Notes under the pieces: generated by a model | The model's database searches: none | What the model saw: the letters and a program-made list of their open reading frames with translations, nothing else | What the model was told of the DNA's origin: nothing | In this document: in pieces, positions 24,878-32,802 of the stretch | Position numbering within the stretch: the first letter of the stretch is position 1 | How the letters are laid out: each line of letters opens with the position of its first letter | NCBI GenBank assembly: GCA_021647465.1 | Contig: JAKIUQ010000008.1 | Span: forward strand, 62,001 to 126,000 | DNA length: 64,000 nucleotides | Direction: 5' to 3' | From: Emcibacter sp. | Lineage (GTDB): Bacteria; Pseudomonadota; Alphaproteobacteria; Sphingomonadales; Emcibacteraceae | Made by a program: the position numbers and the translations under genes

Positions 24878-25444
24878 ATGATGTTACGAGAAACAGATAA
24901 TAATATTGGCCATTTTGAGGGCTATGCCAGTGTATTTAATGTGGTGGATCGGGGCAATGACCTGATCAGCCCGGGGGCCTTTAAACGATCCTTGTTGGAT
25001 CGGGGAACCCAAGGCATCAAGTTTCTCTGGCAACATGACCCGAGGGAGCCGGTGGGTATTTTAGACGAGATATATGAGGACGCGCGCGGGCTATATGTTC
25101 GCGGGCGGCTTATCCTTGATGTGGGGCGGGCGAAAGAGGCTTATCAATTGTTGAATGCGGGGGCCCTGGACGGCCTTTCGATTGGGTTTCATACCTTAAA
25201 ATCGAAACAGCGTTCAGATGGCGTGCGGCTTTTGACGGAAGTTGACCTGTGGGAAATATCTTTGGTGACGTTCCCCATGAATGAATTGGCGCGCATTTCT
25301 CATTTTAAAACAGATTTAATCCCAGATTTTAATTTTGCGGTGGATAAGACCGCTTTTGTTGCCGGTCTTCGGCATTTAACCGCGCTTATGGCGCCGCCTG
25401 CTTGCAATGGTGCGAGTGGGTATTCACTAAAGAAAGACCTATGA
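24878..25444 (+). CDS. HK97-family prohead protease (GTA g4)
   Basis: This 188-residue S78 serine protease matures the capsid. FEGYASVFNVVDRGNDLISP is the family N terminus; the catalytic His is in FLWQHDPREPVG near residue 52 and the catalytic Ser in GALDGLSIGFHT near residue 108, with VDLWEISLVTFPMN following. It presumably cleaves the N-terminal scaffold of the capsid protein encoded immediately downstream. The stop and the capsid start abut. Confidence 0.94.
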   Translation: MMLRETDNNIGHFEGYASVFNVVDRGNDLISPGAFKRSLLDRGTQGIKFLWQHDPREPVGILDEIYEDARGLYVRGRLILDVGRAKEAYQLLNAGALDGLSIGFHTLKSKQRSDGVRLLTEVDLWEISLVTFPMNELARISHFKTDLIPDFNFAVDKTAFVAGLRHLTALMAPPACNGASGYSLKKDL

Positions 25445-26653
25445 ATGACATTGGAAACTAAAGAAGCGTTGGAAAATCTGACCCGATCTTTTGAAACTTT
25501 CAAATCTGCCAATGATGAAAGACTGGCGGAAATTGAAAGCAAAGGACAGGCAGATGTGATTACGGAAGAGAAGCTGGATCGCCTGAATCGTGAAATGACA
25601 CGGTTGCAGGAGGTGGCCAAGGGGATGCAGGTTGCCGCAGGTCGGCCTAATTTATCCGCCAAACAAGATCAGGATGTGATCAAGGTGGAACAGAAACGTC
25701 AGTTTTTTGAGGGTTTTATCCGTAAAGGACATACCCATAATCTGGATCAAAAAGCCCTCAGCACCACTGTTAATGCAGACGGTGGTTATGCGGTTCCGGT
25801 TGAACTGGATCAGCAGATTGAAAAACGCCTTAGGGATTTATCGCCCATTCGCGCAGAGGCTAATGTGGTTGCCATCGGCTCTTCCAAATATAAGAAGCTG
25901 GTTAATGTGGGCGGGATTACGTCCGGCTGGATTTCTGAAACCGGGGCGCGGGTTGAAACGGCCACGCCAACGCTGCAGGAAATCACGCCGCCGCTTGGCG
26001 AAATATACGCCAATCCAGCGGCAACACAAACCATGTTGGATGATGCCAGTTTCAATGTGGACAAATGGCTGTCCGAGGAGCTGGCCGAGGAATTCTCCTA
26101 TCAGGAGAATGGGGCCTTTGTTAATGGCAGCGGTATCAATCAGCCAAGAGGATTTCTGCAATATACGGTAAGTACGGCCAGCGATGACAGCCGGACTTTC
26201 GGGGAGATACAAGCCCTGACAACCGGCGTTGCCGGGGATTGGGCCGCCGCCGACCCCTCTGATATTCTGGTTGATATGACCCATGAAATGAAGTCTGGCT
26301 ATCGTTCTGATGCTAAATTTTACATGAACACCAGCCTGCTTGCCGAAATCCGTAAATTCAAGGATGCAGATGGTAATTACCTCTGGCGTCCTGCGCTGGA
26401 AAATTCTGCGCCGTCAACCCTGCTGGGCTATCCTGTGATAGAAGTGGCGGAAATGCCAACCCGGGCAGCGTCCAGCCTGTCCCTATGTTTTGCCAATATG
26501 AAACGGGCCTATACCATTACAGATCGCAGCGGAACGCAGATCCTGCGTGATCCCTATTCCAATAAGCCTTACGTTCATTTTTACACCACAAAACGTGTTG
26601 GCGGGGCTGTGATTAATGATCAAGCCATCAAATTATTGCAGTTCTCCGTTTAA
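25445..26653 (+). CDS. major capsid protein, HK97 fold (GTA g5)
   Basis: This 402-residue capsid protein. Residues 1-100 are a charged coiled coil (delta/scaffold domain: SFETFKSANDERLAEIESKG); a processing site is expected near KALSTTVNADGGYAVP, after which the HK97 fold begins. Typical segments are GGITSGWISETGARVETATP, WLSEELAEEFSYQENGAFVN, GSGINQPRG and TLLGYPVIEVAEMP. A terminator follows at 26679, which would leave capsid transcripts in excess over the downstream genes. Confidence 0.96.
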   Translation: MTLETKEALENLTRSFETFKSANDERLAEIESKGQADVITEEKLDRLNREMTRLQEVAKGMQVAAGRPNLSAKQDQDVIKVEQKRQFFEGFIRKGHTHNLDQKALSTTVNADGGYAVPVELDQQIEKRLRDLSPIRAEANVVAIGSSKYKKLVNVGGITSGWISETGARVETATPTLQEITPPLGEIYANPAATQTMLDDASFNVDKWLSEELAEEFSYQENGAFVNGSGINQPRGFLQYTVSTASDDSRTFGEIQALTTGVAGDWAAADPSDILVDMTHEMKSGYRSDAKFYMNTSLLAEIRKFKDADGNYLWRPALENSAPSTLLGYPVIEVAEMPTRAASSLSLCFANMKRAYTITDRSGTQILRDPYSNKPYVHFYTTKRVGGAVINDQAIKLLQFSV

Positions 26654-26678
26654 GTCGTAATTCCTCCTGCAAACTATT

Positions 26679-26710
26679 AGGGGCGGTTGTTTTGGCCGCC
26701 CCTTTTTTTT
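26679..26710 (+). terminator. terminator after the capsid gene
   Basis: AGGGGCGG (26679-26686) pairs perfectly with CCGCCCCT (26696-26703) and runs into T8. It splits the cluster between capsid and the lectin-like insert. Confidence 0.88.
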
Positions 26711-26746
26711 ATTTTTCAAGTCATTAGATCATGAAATGGGTAAGAT

Positions 26747-28303
26747 ATGGCATTTCCGACTGGTTGGGATAGAAAATGTATTATTACGATCCCCGATGCG
26801 CAAATATCAGGAAGTAATACCGATTTTCCTGTTCTTCTGACGCATGACAATTTCCCGACCGAGATGATGGACGGCGGCGCTAACTCTGCCCTTAACGGTG
26901 GCGGCGATGTTCGGTTTAGTCTGGACAGCGCGGGGACAACACAGCTCCCGTGTGAAATCGTTAGCTTTATCACTGGTGGGACACCTTCGGCGGAAATACA
27001 TACAAAGCTGCCCACCCTTAACACCGGCGCGGATCTGACGCTATACGTCTGGTATAAAAAGGCCGGAGAGGTTCAGCCAGCCGTCACCGATCCCTTTGGC
27101 CGTAATGCGGTATGGGCGGATTATGAAGCGGCTTATCACCTTAACGGTGCAGATGGGACAGATGCATCCGGCAATCACAACGGTACACCACAAAATGCCC
27201 CTGCGACAGAAGCCGGGCCTTGGGGAACGGCAATAAGTCTGAACGGCTCTAATCAATATGTATCTTTGCCCGCATCTCTTGAAAACGCACTTGCGGGGAT
27301 AGGTGGCTTTACTGTAACGTCATGGGCTTCCCCGGATAATGTCACATCTGATAGAGTTATTTTTGAAAATATTGTCGGTGGAGGAGCCGGGATTAAAATA
27401 TGGGCAGACGCCGGAGGCACTGGGGATGGATGGGCGGCAGCCATATCAAATGTGGGCGGGACTATTGTTGTAGGCGCAAATAATTCAGACGCAACCCTGA
27501 ATACATGGCAAAGAGTCACTTGCCGTTATACCGGGGCAAGACTGGAAATAATTAAAAATAATAATACGCCGTCATTTGTTAGCAAAACCGGCAACACGGT
27601 TGATCCTAATAAAAATATTGAAATTGGCCGCGGCGGCTCGACAAGCTCAAATTATTTCATAGGCGGGCTAAAAGAAATAAGAGTTAGCTTGGCGGCACTG
27701 TCTGATGACTGGCTTACAACCGAATATAACAATCAGTCTGATCCTGCGGCTTTTGGTATTGCGGGAACGCCTGAGGACGCGGGTGGTGGAACGCTTTCTA
27801 TTCAGAAAATTAGTCATAATATTTCTTCCGACGCGCTCATTCCGATGCAAATGCATAATTTAAATGTTGCGCCAGCCAATCACAATATAACAAGCTTGAG
27901 TGCCGCTATTACTTTTGGTCTGACTGTAGCTCCTGATTATGGCGCGCATGTATCGGTCTCTGATGGCGTTATATTATTCCAAAATCAAATACTTGTCATT
28001 TCGGATGGGCTGCAACCCTGCGCCAGTGAAAGCCTTTCGCTCACACAAATCCATGACTTGTCAATATGGAATAACGGGCTGGCGGTTTCCAGTGATGATG
28101 CAATATTTTTGCAGTTTCAAACAATGATTATGCAGAATTCTGTCCATCTATTGAGCGCAGATATCACCCCGTTATTTGATCCCGCAAGCTTTGCACCAAG
28201 CCCCCGCAGAATGCAAGAAGCCCGCCGGGGAAACAGGTCATTTTCAAACGCTGGCAAACTTCGGACAATAGACGCAATCAACCATTTAACCAAAAGGATT
28301 TAA
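26747..28303 (+). CDS. lectin-like virion protein, DUF2341 plus LamG-type fold
   Basis: The 518-residue protein has no counterpart in the canonical GTA. The N-terminal ~100 residues (WDRKCIITIPDAQISGSNTD and DFPVLLTHDNFP) match the DUF2341 pattern. Residues ~120-335 look like a concanavalin/LamG jelly roll: AYHLNGADGTDASGNHNGT, SLNGSNQYVSLPASL, GGFTVTSWASPDN, TWQRVTCRYTGARLEI and NYFIGGLKEIRVS. The C-terminal part is repetitive and Ser/Asp-rich, ending in a basic tail. Such domains bind sugars, so a head-associated decoration or host-recognition role is likely. No membrane segment is seen. Confidence 0.78.
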   Translation: MAFPTGWDRKCIITIPDAQISGSNTDFPVLLTHDNFPTEMMDGGANSALNGGGDVRFSLDSAGTTQLPCEIVSFITGGTPSAEIHTKLPTLNTGADLTLYVWYKKAGEVQPAVTDPFGRNAVWADYEAAYHLNGADGTDASGNHNGTPQNAPATEAGPWGTAISLNGSNQYVSLPASLENALAGIGGFTVTSWASPDNVTSDRVIFENIVGGGAGIKIWADAGGTGDGWAAAISNVGGTIVVGANNSDATLNTWQRVTCRYTGARLEIIKNNNTPSFVSKTGNTVDPNKNIEIGRGGSTSSNYFIGGLKEIRVSLAALSDDWLTTEYNNQSDPAAFGIAGTPEDAGGGTLSIQKISHNISSDALIPMQMHNLNVAPANHNITSLSAAITFGLTVAPDYGAHVSVSDGVILFQNQILVISDGLQPCASESLSLTQIHDLSIWNNGLAVSSDDAIFLQFQTMIMQNSVHLLSADITPLFDPASFAPSPRRMQEARRGNRSFSNAGKLRTIDAINHLTKRI

Positions 28304-28305
28304 TT

Positions 28306-28689
28306 ATGGGAAAGAAAGTAGACGATAGTGTGCTTGACGTCGCACTGAATGAAATAAGGACGAAATGCACGCTTATGACAGCCTGCGCGGGCGAGCCGGC
28401 AAATTTTGCAGCGGCCAATGTGGGCGGCGCAAATTTTCTGGCCGATGCGCCAATGACGCCTGCGGATTTCACCATATCCAACGGTGATGTGAGCGGCCGG
28501 AAAGTCGCGGTCGCGGCAAAGGCAGGTATTATTGTGGATAATACAGGTATGGCGGATCATGTGGCCTTGCTCGATACGGTCAACAGTATTTTGCTTTATG
28601 TCACGACAAGTACGTCCCTTGGCCTGACATCCGGAAGCTCGCTTACCCTCAGCACATGGGATGTGGAGATCGCGGATCCCAGCCTATGA
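28306..28689 (+). CDS. small phage structural protein, unrecognised
   Basis: This 127-residue protein starts two bases after the lectin-like gene stop (AAGGATTTAATT before the ATG). It contains DVALNEIRTKCTLMTACAGE at the N terminus and GMADHVALLDTVNSILLYVT near the C terminus. Such short proteins are found beside fibre genes of siphophages, but I cannot name a family. Its stop overlaps the next start (ATGA). Function inferred from context only. Confidence 0.65.
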   Translation: MGKKVDDSVLDVALNEIRTKCTLMTACAGEPANFAAANVGGANFLADAPMTPADFTISNGDVSGRKVAVAAKAGIIVDNTGMADHVALLDTVNSILLYVTTSTSLGLTSGSSLTLSTWDVEIADPSL

Positions 28690-28979
28690 GTGAGCAATAT
28701 TTAAAAGACCCCAATGCGGTTATTGATTATGCCATTGATTGGTCGGCAAGCTATCTGTTGGCCGGGGAAGAGATCACGGCGAGCAGCTGGTTTATTCTGC
28801 CCCAGGGCGGCGTCAATGATCTGAGCATAGATACAATCCCGCCAATGACTTCGGGCAAGGCCAGCGTATTTGTCGCGGCGGGCATTGCTGGAAAAATATA
28901 TCAGCTCACCAACAGGATCACCACGGATCAGGGCCGGACAGATGAGCGATCCATAACCATCAGGGTAGAAGAAAAATGA
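28686..28979 (+). CDS. phage fibre-adaptor-like small protein
   Basis: The ATG at 28686 overlaps the previous stop and gives 97 residues. DPNAVIDYAIDWSASYL, LAGEEITASSWFILPQGG and YQLTNRITTDQGRTDERSIT form a small beta-sandwich pattern known from siphophage proteins that link fibres or decorate heads. Together with the LamG protein and the 127-residue protein it forms a three-gene module. Its stop overlaps the adaptor gene (AATGATG), so the insert is translationally joined to the core genes. Confidence 0.68.
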   Translation: MSEQYLKDPNAVIDYAIDWSASYLLAGEEITASSWFILPQGGVNDLSIDTIPPMTSGKASVFVAAGIAGKIYQLTNRITTDQGRTDERSITIRVEEK

Positions 28980-29530
28980 TGATACAGCTTATTTCAGAAG
29001 CAGAGAGTCTTGCCGTTGGATTATCCGAAGTGCGGGATTTCCTGAAAATTTCGCATAATGATGAAGACGCCATGATTGCGGGCTTTATTCGGGCGGCGAC
29101 AAGGGCCTGTGAGACATTCACCGGACGAAAATTGATCCAGCAGCAATGGCAGCTTACCTATAATGACTGGGCCGAAGATGTGATATCTATCCCCCTCTCG
29201 CCCATTTTATCTGTGGATAGAATAGAGGTCTGGATTGCAGAGGAATTTCAGGAGATCCTGCCGGAGAAATATCTTCTGGACCGCACCTCTTATCAGGCCA
29301 GAATTCTGGTCAGGGTCGGCGATCATTGGCCAACGCCTGAACGGGATATTGAGGGTATAAAAATCACCGTAACGGCGGGTTTTGGCGCGGGGAAAAATGA
29401 CGTTCCCCATGATATTCGTCATGGGCTGCTTCATTGGGTCGCCGCTGCCTATGAGGGGGGGCTATCCGGAAATCAGGCGGTGACGATAGCCGAAAACCTG
29501 TGGCAGCCTTATCGAAGGGTGGCATTGTAA
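28976..29530 (+). CDS. head-tail adaptor (connector) protein (GTA g6)
   Basis: This 184-residue protein of the phage connector family (gp6/gp15-like). The start EVRDFLKISHNDEDAMIAGF followed by AATRACETFTGRKLIQQQW and LSPILSVDRIEVWI is characteristic. It sits below the portal ring in the mature particle. Coupled to the genes on either side by overlapping start and stop codons. Confidence 0.9.
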   Translation: MMIQLISEAESLAVGLSEVRDFLKISHNDEDAMIAGFIRAATRACETFTGRKLIQQQWQLTYNDWAEDVISIPLSPILSVDRIEVWIAEEFQEILPEKYLLDRTSYQARILVRVGDHWPTPERDIEGIKITVTAGFGAGKNDVPHDIRHGLLHWVAAAYEGGLSGNQAVTIAENLWQPYRRVAL

Positions 29531-29847
29531 TGACAAGATCAATGCATCAAAAAATCACCTGCCAAAAGCAAATATTCACTCCTATATCTGCGGGGGAACA
29601 ATTGCAAGACTGGCAGGATGTCGCCATCGTCTGGGCAGATGTTAAGGCCAAATCCAATGACGCAGAAATCACGGCGCGGCAAAGTCAATTCGCGGGAAAA
29701 TATAAAATTTATGTTCGCTATCAAGACATATTGCTGAGTGTCCGAAGAATTTTGTGGCAGGGACAGGCCTATCGTGTTGTCAGTTTCCTCAATCCTGATA
29801 ACCGCAAGCGTATCCTTGAATTTGATGTGTTAGAGGATCAATCCTAA
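29530..29847 (+). CDS. head closure / stopper protein (GTA g7)
   Basis: The ATG at 29530 overlaps the previous TAA (TAATG) and gives 105 residues. VAIVWADVKAKSNDAEITAR, KIYVRYQDILLSVRRILWQG and AYRVVSFLNPDNRKRILEF are the signature of the SPP1 gp16/HK97 head-closure family, a small beta-barrel that plugs the DNA channel. It overlaps the following gp10-like gene (AATG). Confidence 0.88.
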   Translation: MTRSMHQKITCQKQIFTPISAGEQLQDWQDVAIVWADVKAKSNDAEITARQSQFAGKYKIYVRYQDILLSVRRILWQGQAYRVVSFLNPDNRKRILEFDVLEDQS

Positions 29848-30161
29848 TGTCATCACTGCAACTGACAAATAAGGCGGCGGATTATGAGAAAGAACTGGCG
29901 CGCATGATTGCGCAAATGGCGGATCAAATCGTGAGCAGCGCGCGAAAGAGAGTATATGCCAATTTGAAGAGCCGTAAAGGCAATAGCCCCTTGGCAAATT
30001 CCATTGACAGCGCGGTGACGCCGGAGGGGGATATCCGGATTTTTACGGACAAGCCCTATGCTAAATTTGTGGAGTTTGGCACCATAAATCAGCCCGCAAG
30101 GCCTTTCCTCACCCCGGCGGTGGAAGAGGTGAAGGTAACTTTCTCAGGCCTTATTAGATAG
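29847..30161 (+). CDS. HK97 gp10-like neck protein
   Basis: This 104-residue protein has IVSSARKRVYANLKSRKGN, RIFTDKPYAKFVEFGTINQP and ARPFLTPAVEE, the HK97-gp10 family pattern (YAxxxEFGT, PxRPFLxPA). The family acts at the head-tail junction in siphophages. The canonical R. capsulatus GTA lacks it, so here the neck looks closer to a regular siphophage. A 50-base gap with no clear regulatory feature separates it from the tail-terminator gene. Confidence 0.85.
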   Translation: MSSLQLTNKAADYEKELARMIAQMADQIVSSARKRVYANLKSRKGNSPLANSIDSAVTPEGDIRIFTDKPYAKFVEFGTINQPARPFLTPAVEEVKVTFSGLIR

Positions 30162-30211
30162 TTTACCCAAAATATATTTGAACCTCGCATTTTTTCTGAA
30201 AGAAATCAGCT

Positions 30212-30619
30212 ATGACGTTACTTGCAACGCAAAGCCTGTGGCAGGCGATCTATGACAAATTAGATAATGATAGTATTTTAATGGCGGAAATTTCCGGCAT
30301 CTTTGACCCTGTGCCGGAAGGCCAGGATTTGCCCTATATAACCATTGGGGAAGGCAGCTCATATGACTGGTCAGCCAAGGATTTTTCGGGTCAGGAACAT
30401 ATCATAGATGTTCATATCTGGTCTGACCAAAAAGGCGGGGGCCAAATACGCGCCCTTGCCGATAAGGTCTCTGGCCTGCTTGTGGGACAGGATTTGCCCC
30501 TGATTGGTCATCAGCTTATTGAACTGAAATTCATCTTCTTCGAGAATTTCTTTGATGAAAATGGTGACGTGCGCCACGGCATATTACGCTTTCGCGCCAA
30601 TAGCATACAAAATTCATAA
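30212..30619 (+). CDS. tail terminator protein, DUF3168 (GTA g8)
   Basis: This 135-residue DUF3168 protein. LWQAIYDKLDNDSILMAEIS, LPYITIGEGSSYDWSAKDFS and GQEHIIDVHIWSDQKGGGQI follow the family pattern, with a C-terminal strand set ending RHGILRFRANSI. It caps the tail tube. It precedes the tail tube gene by 57 bases. Confidence 0.88.
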   Translation: MTLLATQSLWQAIYDKLDNDSILMAEISGIFDPVPEGQDLPYITIGEGSSYDWSAKDFSGQEHIIDVHIWSDQKGGGQIRALADKVSGLLVGQDLPLIGHQLIELKFIFFENFFDENGDVRHGILRFRANSIQNS

Positions 30620-30676
30620 ATGATTTAACCACATAATTTAACAACCAGACTATTTAACAAACGGAGACTTAAGCAT

Positions 30677-31090
30677 ATGGCAGCGGAAAAAGGACGGGCC
30701 TTTTTGTTGAGAATTGGCGACGGGGGCGGCCCCGAAATATTCACGGTGGTGGGGGGCATGCGCTCGACATCCATCAGAATAAATAATGAGACGGTCGATG
30801 TGACCAATAAAACTTCCGGCGGCTGGCGAGAAATTTTATCTGGCGCGGGCATCCGCCAGATTTCCATTAGCGGCAGCGGTATTTTTACCGATTCCGCAAG
30901 CGAGGCCAGCTTGCAGGCCAAAGCTCTGGCAGGCAGTGTCGATAATTACGAGGTTGTCTTTGAAAGCGGCGATAAATTTTCCGGAGCCTTTCAGGTCACA
31001 TCACTGGAATTTTCCGGAGATTACAACGGCGAGAGAACCTATAGTATCGCGCTGGAAAGTTCTGGCATGGTAAGTTTTGTCAATGTTTGA
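30677..31090 (+). CDS. major tail tube protein (GTA g9, TP901-1 type)
   Basis: This 137-residue protein. TSIRINNETVDVTNKTSGGW is the conserved ETVDVTNK motif of the TP901-1/GTA tail tube family, then REILSGAGIRQISISGSGIF and SGAFQVTSLEFSGDYNGER. ACGGAGACTTAAGCAT provides the ribosome binding site, the strongest in the tail part, in line with the high copy number needed. It ends seven bases into the next gene. Confidence 0.93.
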   Translation: MAAEKGRAFLLRIGDGGGPEIFTVVGGMRSTSIRINNETVDVTNKTSGGWREILSGAGIRQISISGSGIFTDSASEASLQAKALAGSVDNYEVVFESGDKFSGAFQVTSLEFSGDYNGERTYSIALESSGMVSFVNV

Positions 31091-31412
31091 TCAGGCTGTT
31101 GATAAATCCTTTAGAAATAGTGTGATCATCACGCTTTCGGGTATAGAATATCGCCTGAAACCCACGTTTCAGGCGATCATGGATATTGAAGACAGGCTGG
31201 GCGGTATCATTGGCCTTGCGGTAAAGGCGGCGGACGGTGATTTTGGCTTTAAAGAAATGACCGTTATTATATGGGCAACCATGGAAGAACAGATGAATTT
31301 TGAAGATGTGGGCAGCTTGCTGCTGGATGAAGGAGTCTCCAGGGTATCGCCGGTGGTTCGGGATTTGCTGACCCTGTGTCTTGTGGGTTTAAATGCTGGT
31401 GATGATGGATAA
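31083..31412 (+). CDS. GTA gp10-type tail assembly chaperone
   Basis: The ATG at 31083 gives 109 residues (a TTG two codons upstream is possible). IITLSGIEYRLKPTFQAIMD and IEDRLGGIIGLAVKA are the family motif of GTA gp10 tail chaperones. It probably coats the tape measure during assembly. It overlaps the tail tube stop and the next gene's start. Confidence 0.85.
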   Translation: MFDQAVDKSFRNSVIITLSGIEYRLKPTFQAIMDIEDRLGGIIGLAVKAADGDFGFKEMTVIIWATMEEQMNFEDVGSLLLDEGVSRVSPVVRDLLTLCLVGLNAGDDG

Positions 31413-31611
31413 AATCAACTGGTCGCGATATGGGGAAATAGCCTATGTTAATTTTGGCTGGTCGCCGGATCAATTCTGGCGGGCGACACCGACCGATTTC
31501 TGGTGCGCCTATAAAGGCTGGCAAAAAATTCATAAGGGATCATCGGGTGATCTGCCGCCTTTAAAAAGATCTGAATTAAATGACCTTGTCACGCGGCTTG
31601 CCAAATTGTAA
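31393..31611 (+). CDS. second tail assembly chaperone (GTA g10.1 type, rcc01693-like)
   Basis: This 72-residue protein (possible starts at 31393, 31402 and 31405). WSPDQFWRATPTDFWCAYKG and LKRSELNDLVTRLAK match the small rcc01693 family, which follows gp10 in GTA clusters. Frameshift-like overlap with g10 is typical of tail chaperone pairs. Two successive accessory genes follow instead of the tape measure. Confidence 0.85.
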   Translation: MLVMMDKINWSRYGEIAYVNFGWSPDQFWRATPTDFWCAYKGWQKIHKGSSGDLPPLKRSELNDLVTRLAKL

Positions 31612-31620
31612 ACTAACCGC

Positions 31621-31914
31621 ATGAGACAAAGAAATACAAAACAGCGGAAACCCCTGCGTGAGCGGGTGGCCGACCGCAAGGCCGGCATTAAAGAAGAAAC
31701 CAGCCCCAAACGCGAGAAAATTCTCCGGCGGGTCAGGCTGTGCGCCAATCTGTTTCAGGCCATTGGTCTTATCATGCTGCTCATCATGCTGGCGCAATAT
31801 ATCAGCAGCGGTTACGGCCATATGAACTGGATTAATGTCATGGTCTATTCCGGCATGTTCCTGATCGGACGTGCTGTGACATCCTTCATGAACTTAAGCA
31901 ATATCATGCGGTAG
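31621..31914 (+). CDS. small membrane protein with basic N terminus
   Basis: This 97-residue protein is not part of the known GTA set. The first 40 residues are strongly basic (KQRKPLRERVADRKAGIKEE), then two hydrophobic segments (ANLFQAIGLIMLLIMLAQYI and MNWINVMVYSGMFLIGRAV) predict a membrane hairpin with the basic end in the cytoplasm. It could be holin-like by shape, but evidence for that is weak. I do not recognise a family and no ribosome binding site stands out. Confidence 0.55.
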   Translation: MRQRNTKQRKPLRERVADRKAGIKEETSPKREKILRRVRLCANLFQAIGLIMLLIMLAQYISSGYGHMNWINVMVYSGMFLIGRAVTSFMNLSNIMR

Positions 31915-32013
31915 ATTTAATCGCATGCTGCACCAATTTATCTGACATCCTCTTTTGCCTTTATATTGCCCTGTTACGACTTATAGTGGTTATTATCATT
32001 ATGGAGACTTTCT

Positions 32014-32802
32014 ATGTATGACGCAAATAATATGCCGGCTCGAACTCGGATGAACCATTACCTGAGGACGGGACAAAAAATTGATGGATTTCAGCCAAGC
32101 AGTTATGATTCATATGACCTGTGTGATCTGTGCGGCGGTATGGTTTATGATCTGGACATTAAAGGTATCCGTGATGAGCGAAACGCGCGCTATCAGGCCT
32201 TGTTTCAAAACTATGAGGCGGCCAAACGTGACGGCAAGACTCATAAAGTTTGGCAAATAATGGGTGGTCCCACGACCCGCCAAAGCCATAGAAATGCCAG
32301 CGGTCAGAAAGTTGAGATCGATGAAAATTTCCGGGTAGGCGGGGAAGAATTATTCCTGCCCAACGACCCCGAAGCATCCTTCAGCGAAACCGCCAACTGT
32401 AGGTGTTATGTCAAATTTGTCGGTGGAGAAAATAGATTTGTATGTGCTGCAAAAAAAGTTATCCGAACCGTTATTAACAATGAGGAAAAAATTACATTGG
32501 AGGGTGGACGGTATGTGAGAGTCTTTGCAATAAGCAATCAGATATTTCTTGCGCCAATATTAATGTATTTAATTTCTTATCCTTTGGATGCTGATGGAAA
32601 TCAAATAACAGCTTTTCAAAATATACGGCCTGTATTTGGGGGGCATATTCTTCCGATCGTTGGAAATACATATGATTTTGTTGAATCGGGTGATAGAAAT
32701 TATCATCATGTATTGATTGTAAGGCCGCAGACTAATGCGTCTGGCGCAGACATTAATGTTAATATAACGTTAGAGGTAAGCAATTGTCCTTTCATCGGCT
32801 AA
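32014..32802 (+). CDS. MuF/SPP1 gp7-like domain with unknown C-terminal domain
   Basis: This 262-residue protein has GGAGACTTTCT before the ATG. Residues ~75-135 carry the C-terminal signature of MuF/SPP1 gp7 proteins: TTRQSHRNASGQKVEIDENF, then a proline-containing loop, then ETANCRCYVKFV. Two cysteine pairs (DLCDLC and NCRC) may bind zinc. Residues 137-262 are of another kind, AT-rich and without family match. MuF domains of temperate phages are known carriers of C-terminal polymorphic toxins, so an effector is possible. The next gene overlaps by one base and encodes a secreted protein, like an immunity partner. All functional claims are inference. Confidence 0.7.
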   Translation: MYDANNMPARTRMNHYLRTGQKIDGFQPSSYDSYDLCDLCGGMVYDLDIKGIRDERNARYQALFQNYEAAKRDGKTHKVWQIMGGPTTRQSHRNASGQKVEIDENFRVGGEELFLPNDPEASFSETANCRCYVKFVGGENRFVCAAKKVIRTVINNEEKITLEGGRYVRVFAISNQIFLAPILMYLISYPLDADGNQITAFQNIRPVFGGHILPIVGNTYDFVESGDRNYHHVLIVRPQTNASGADINVNITLEVSNCPFIG

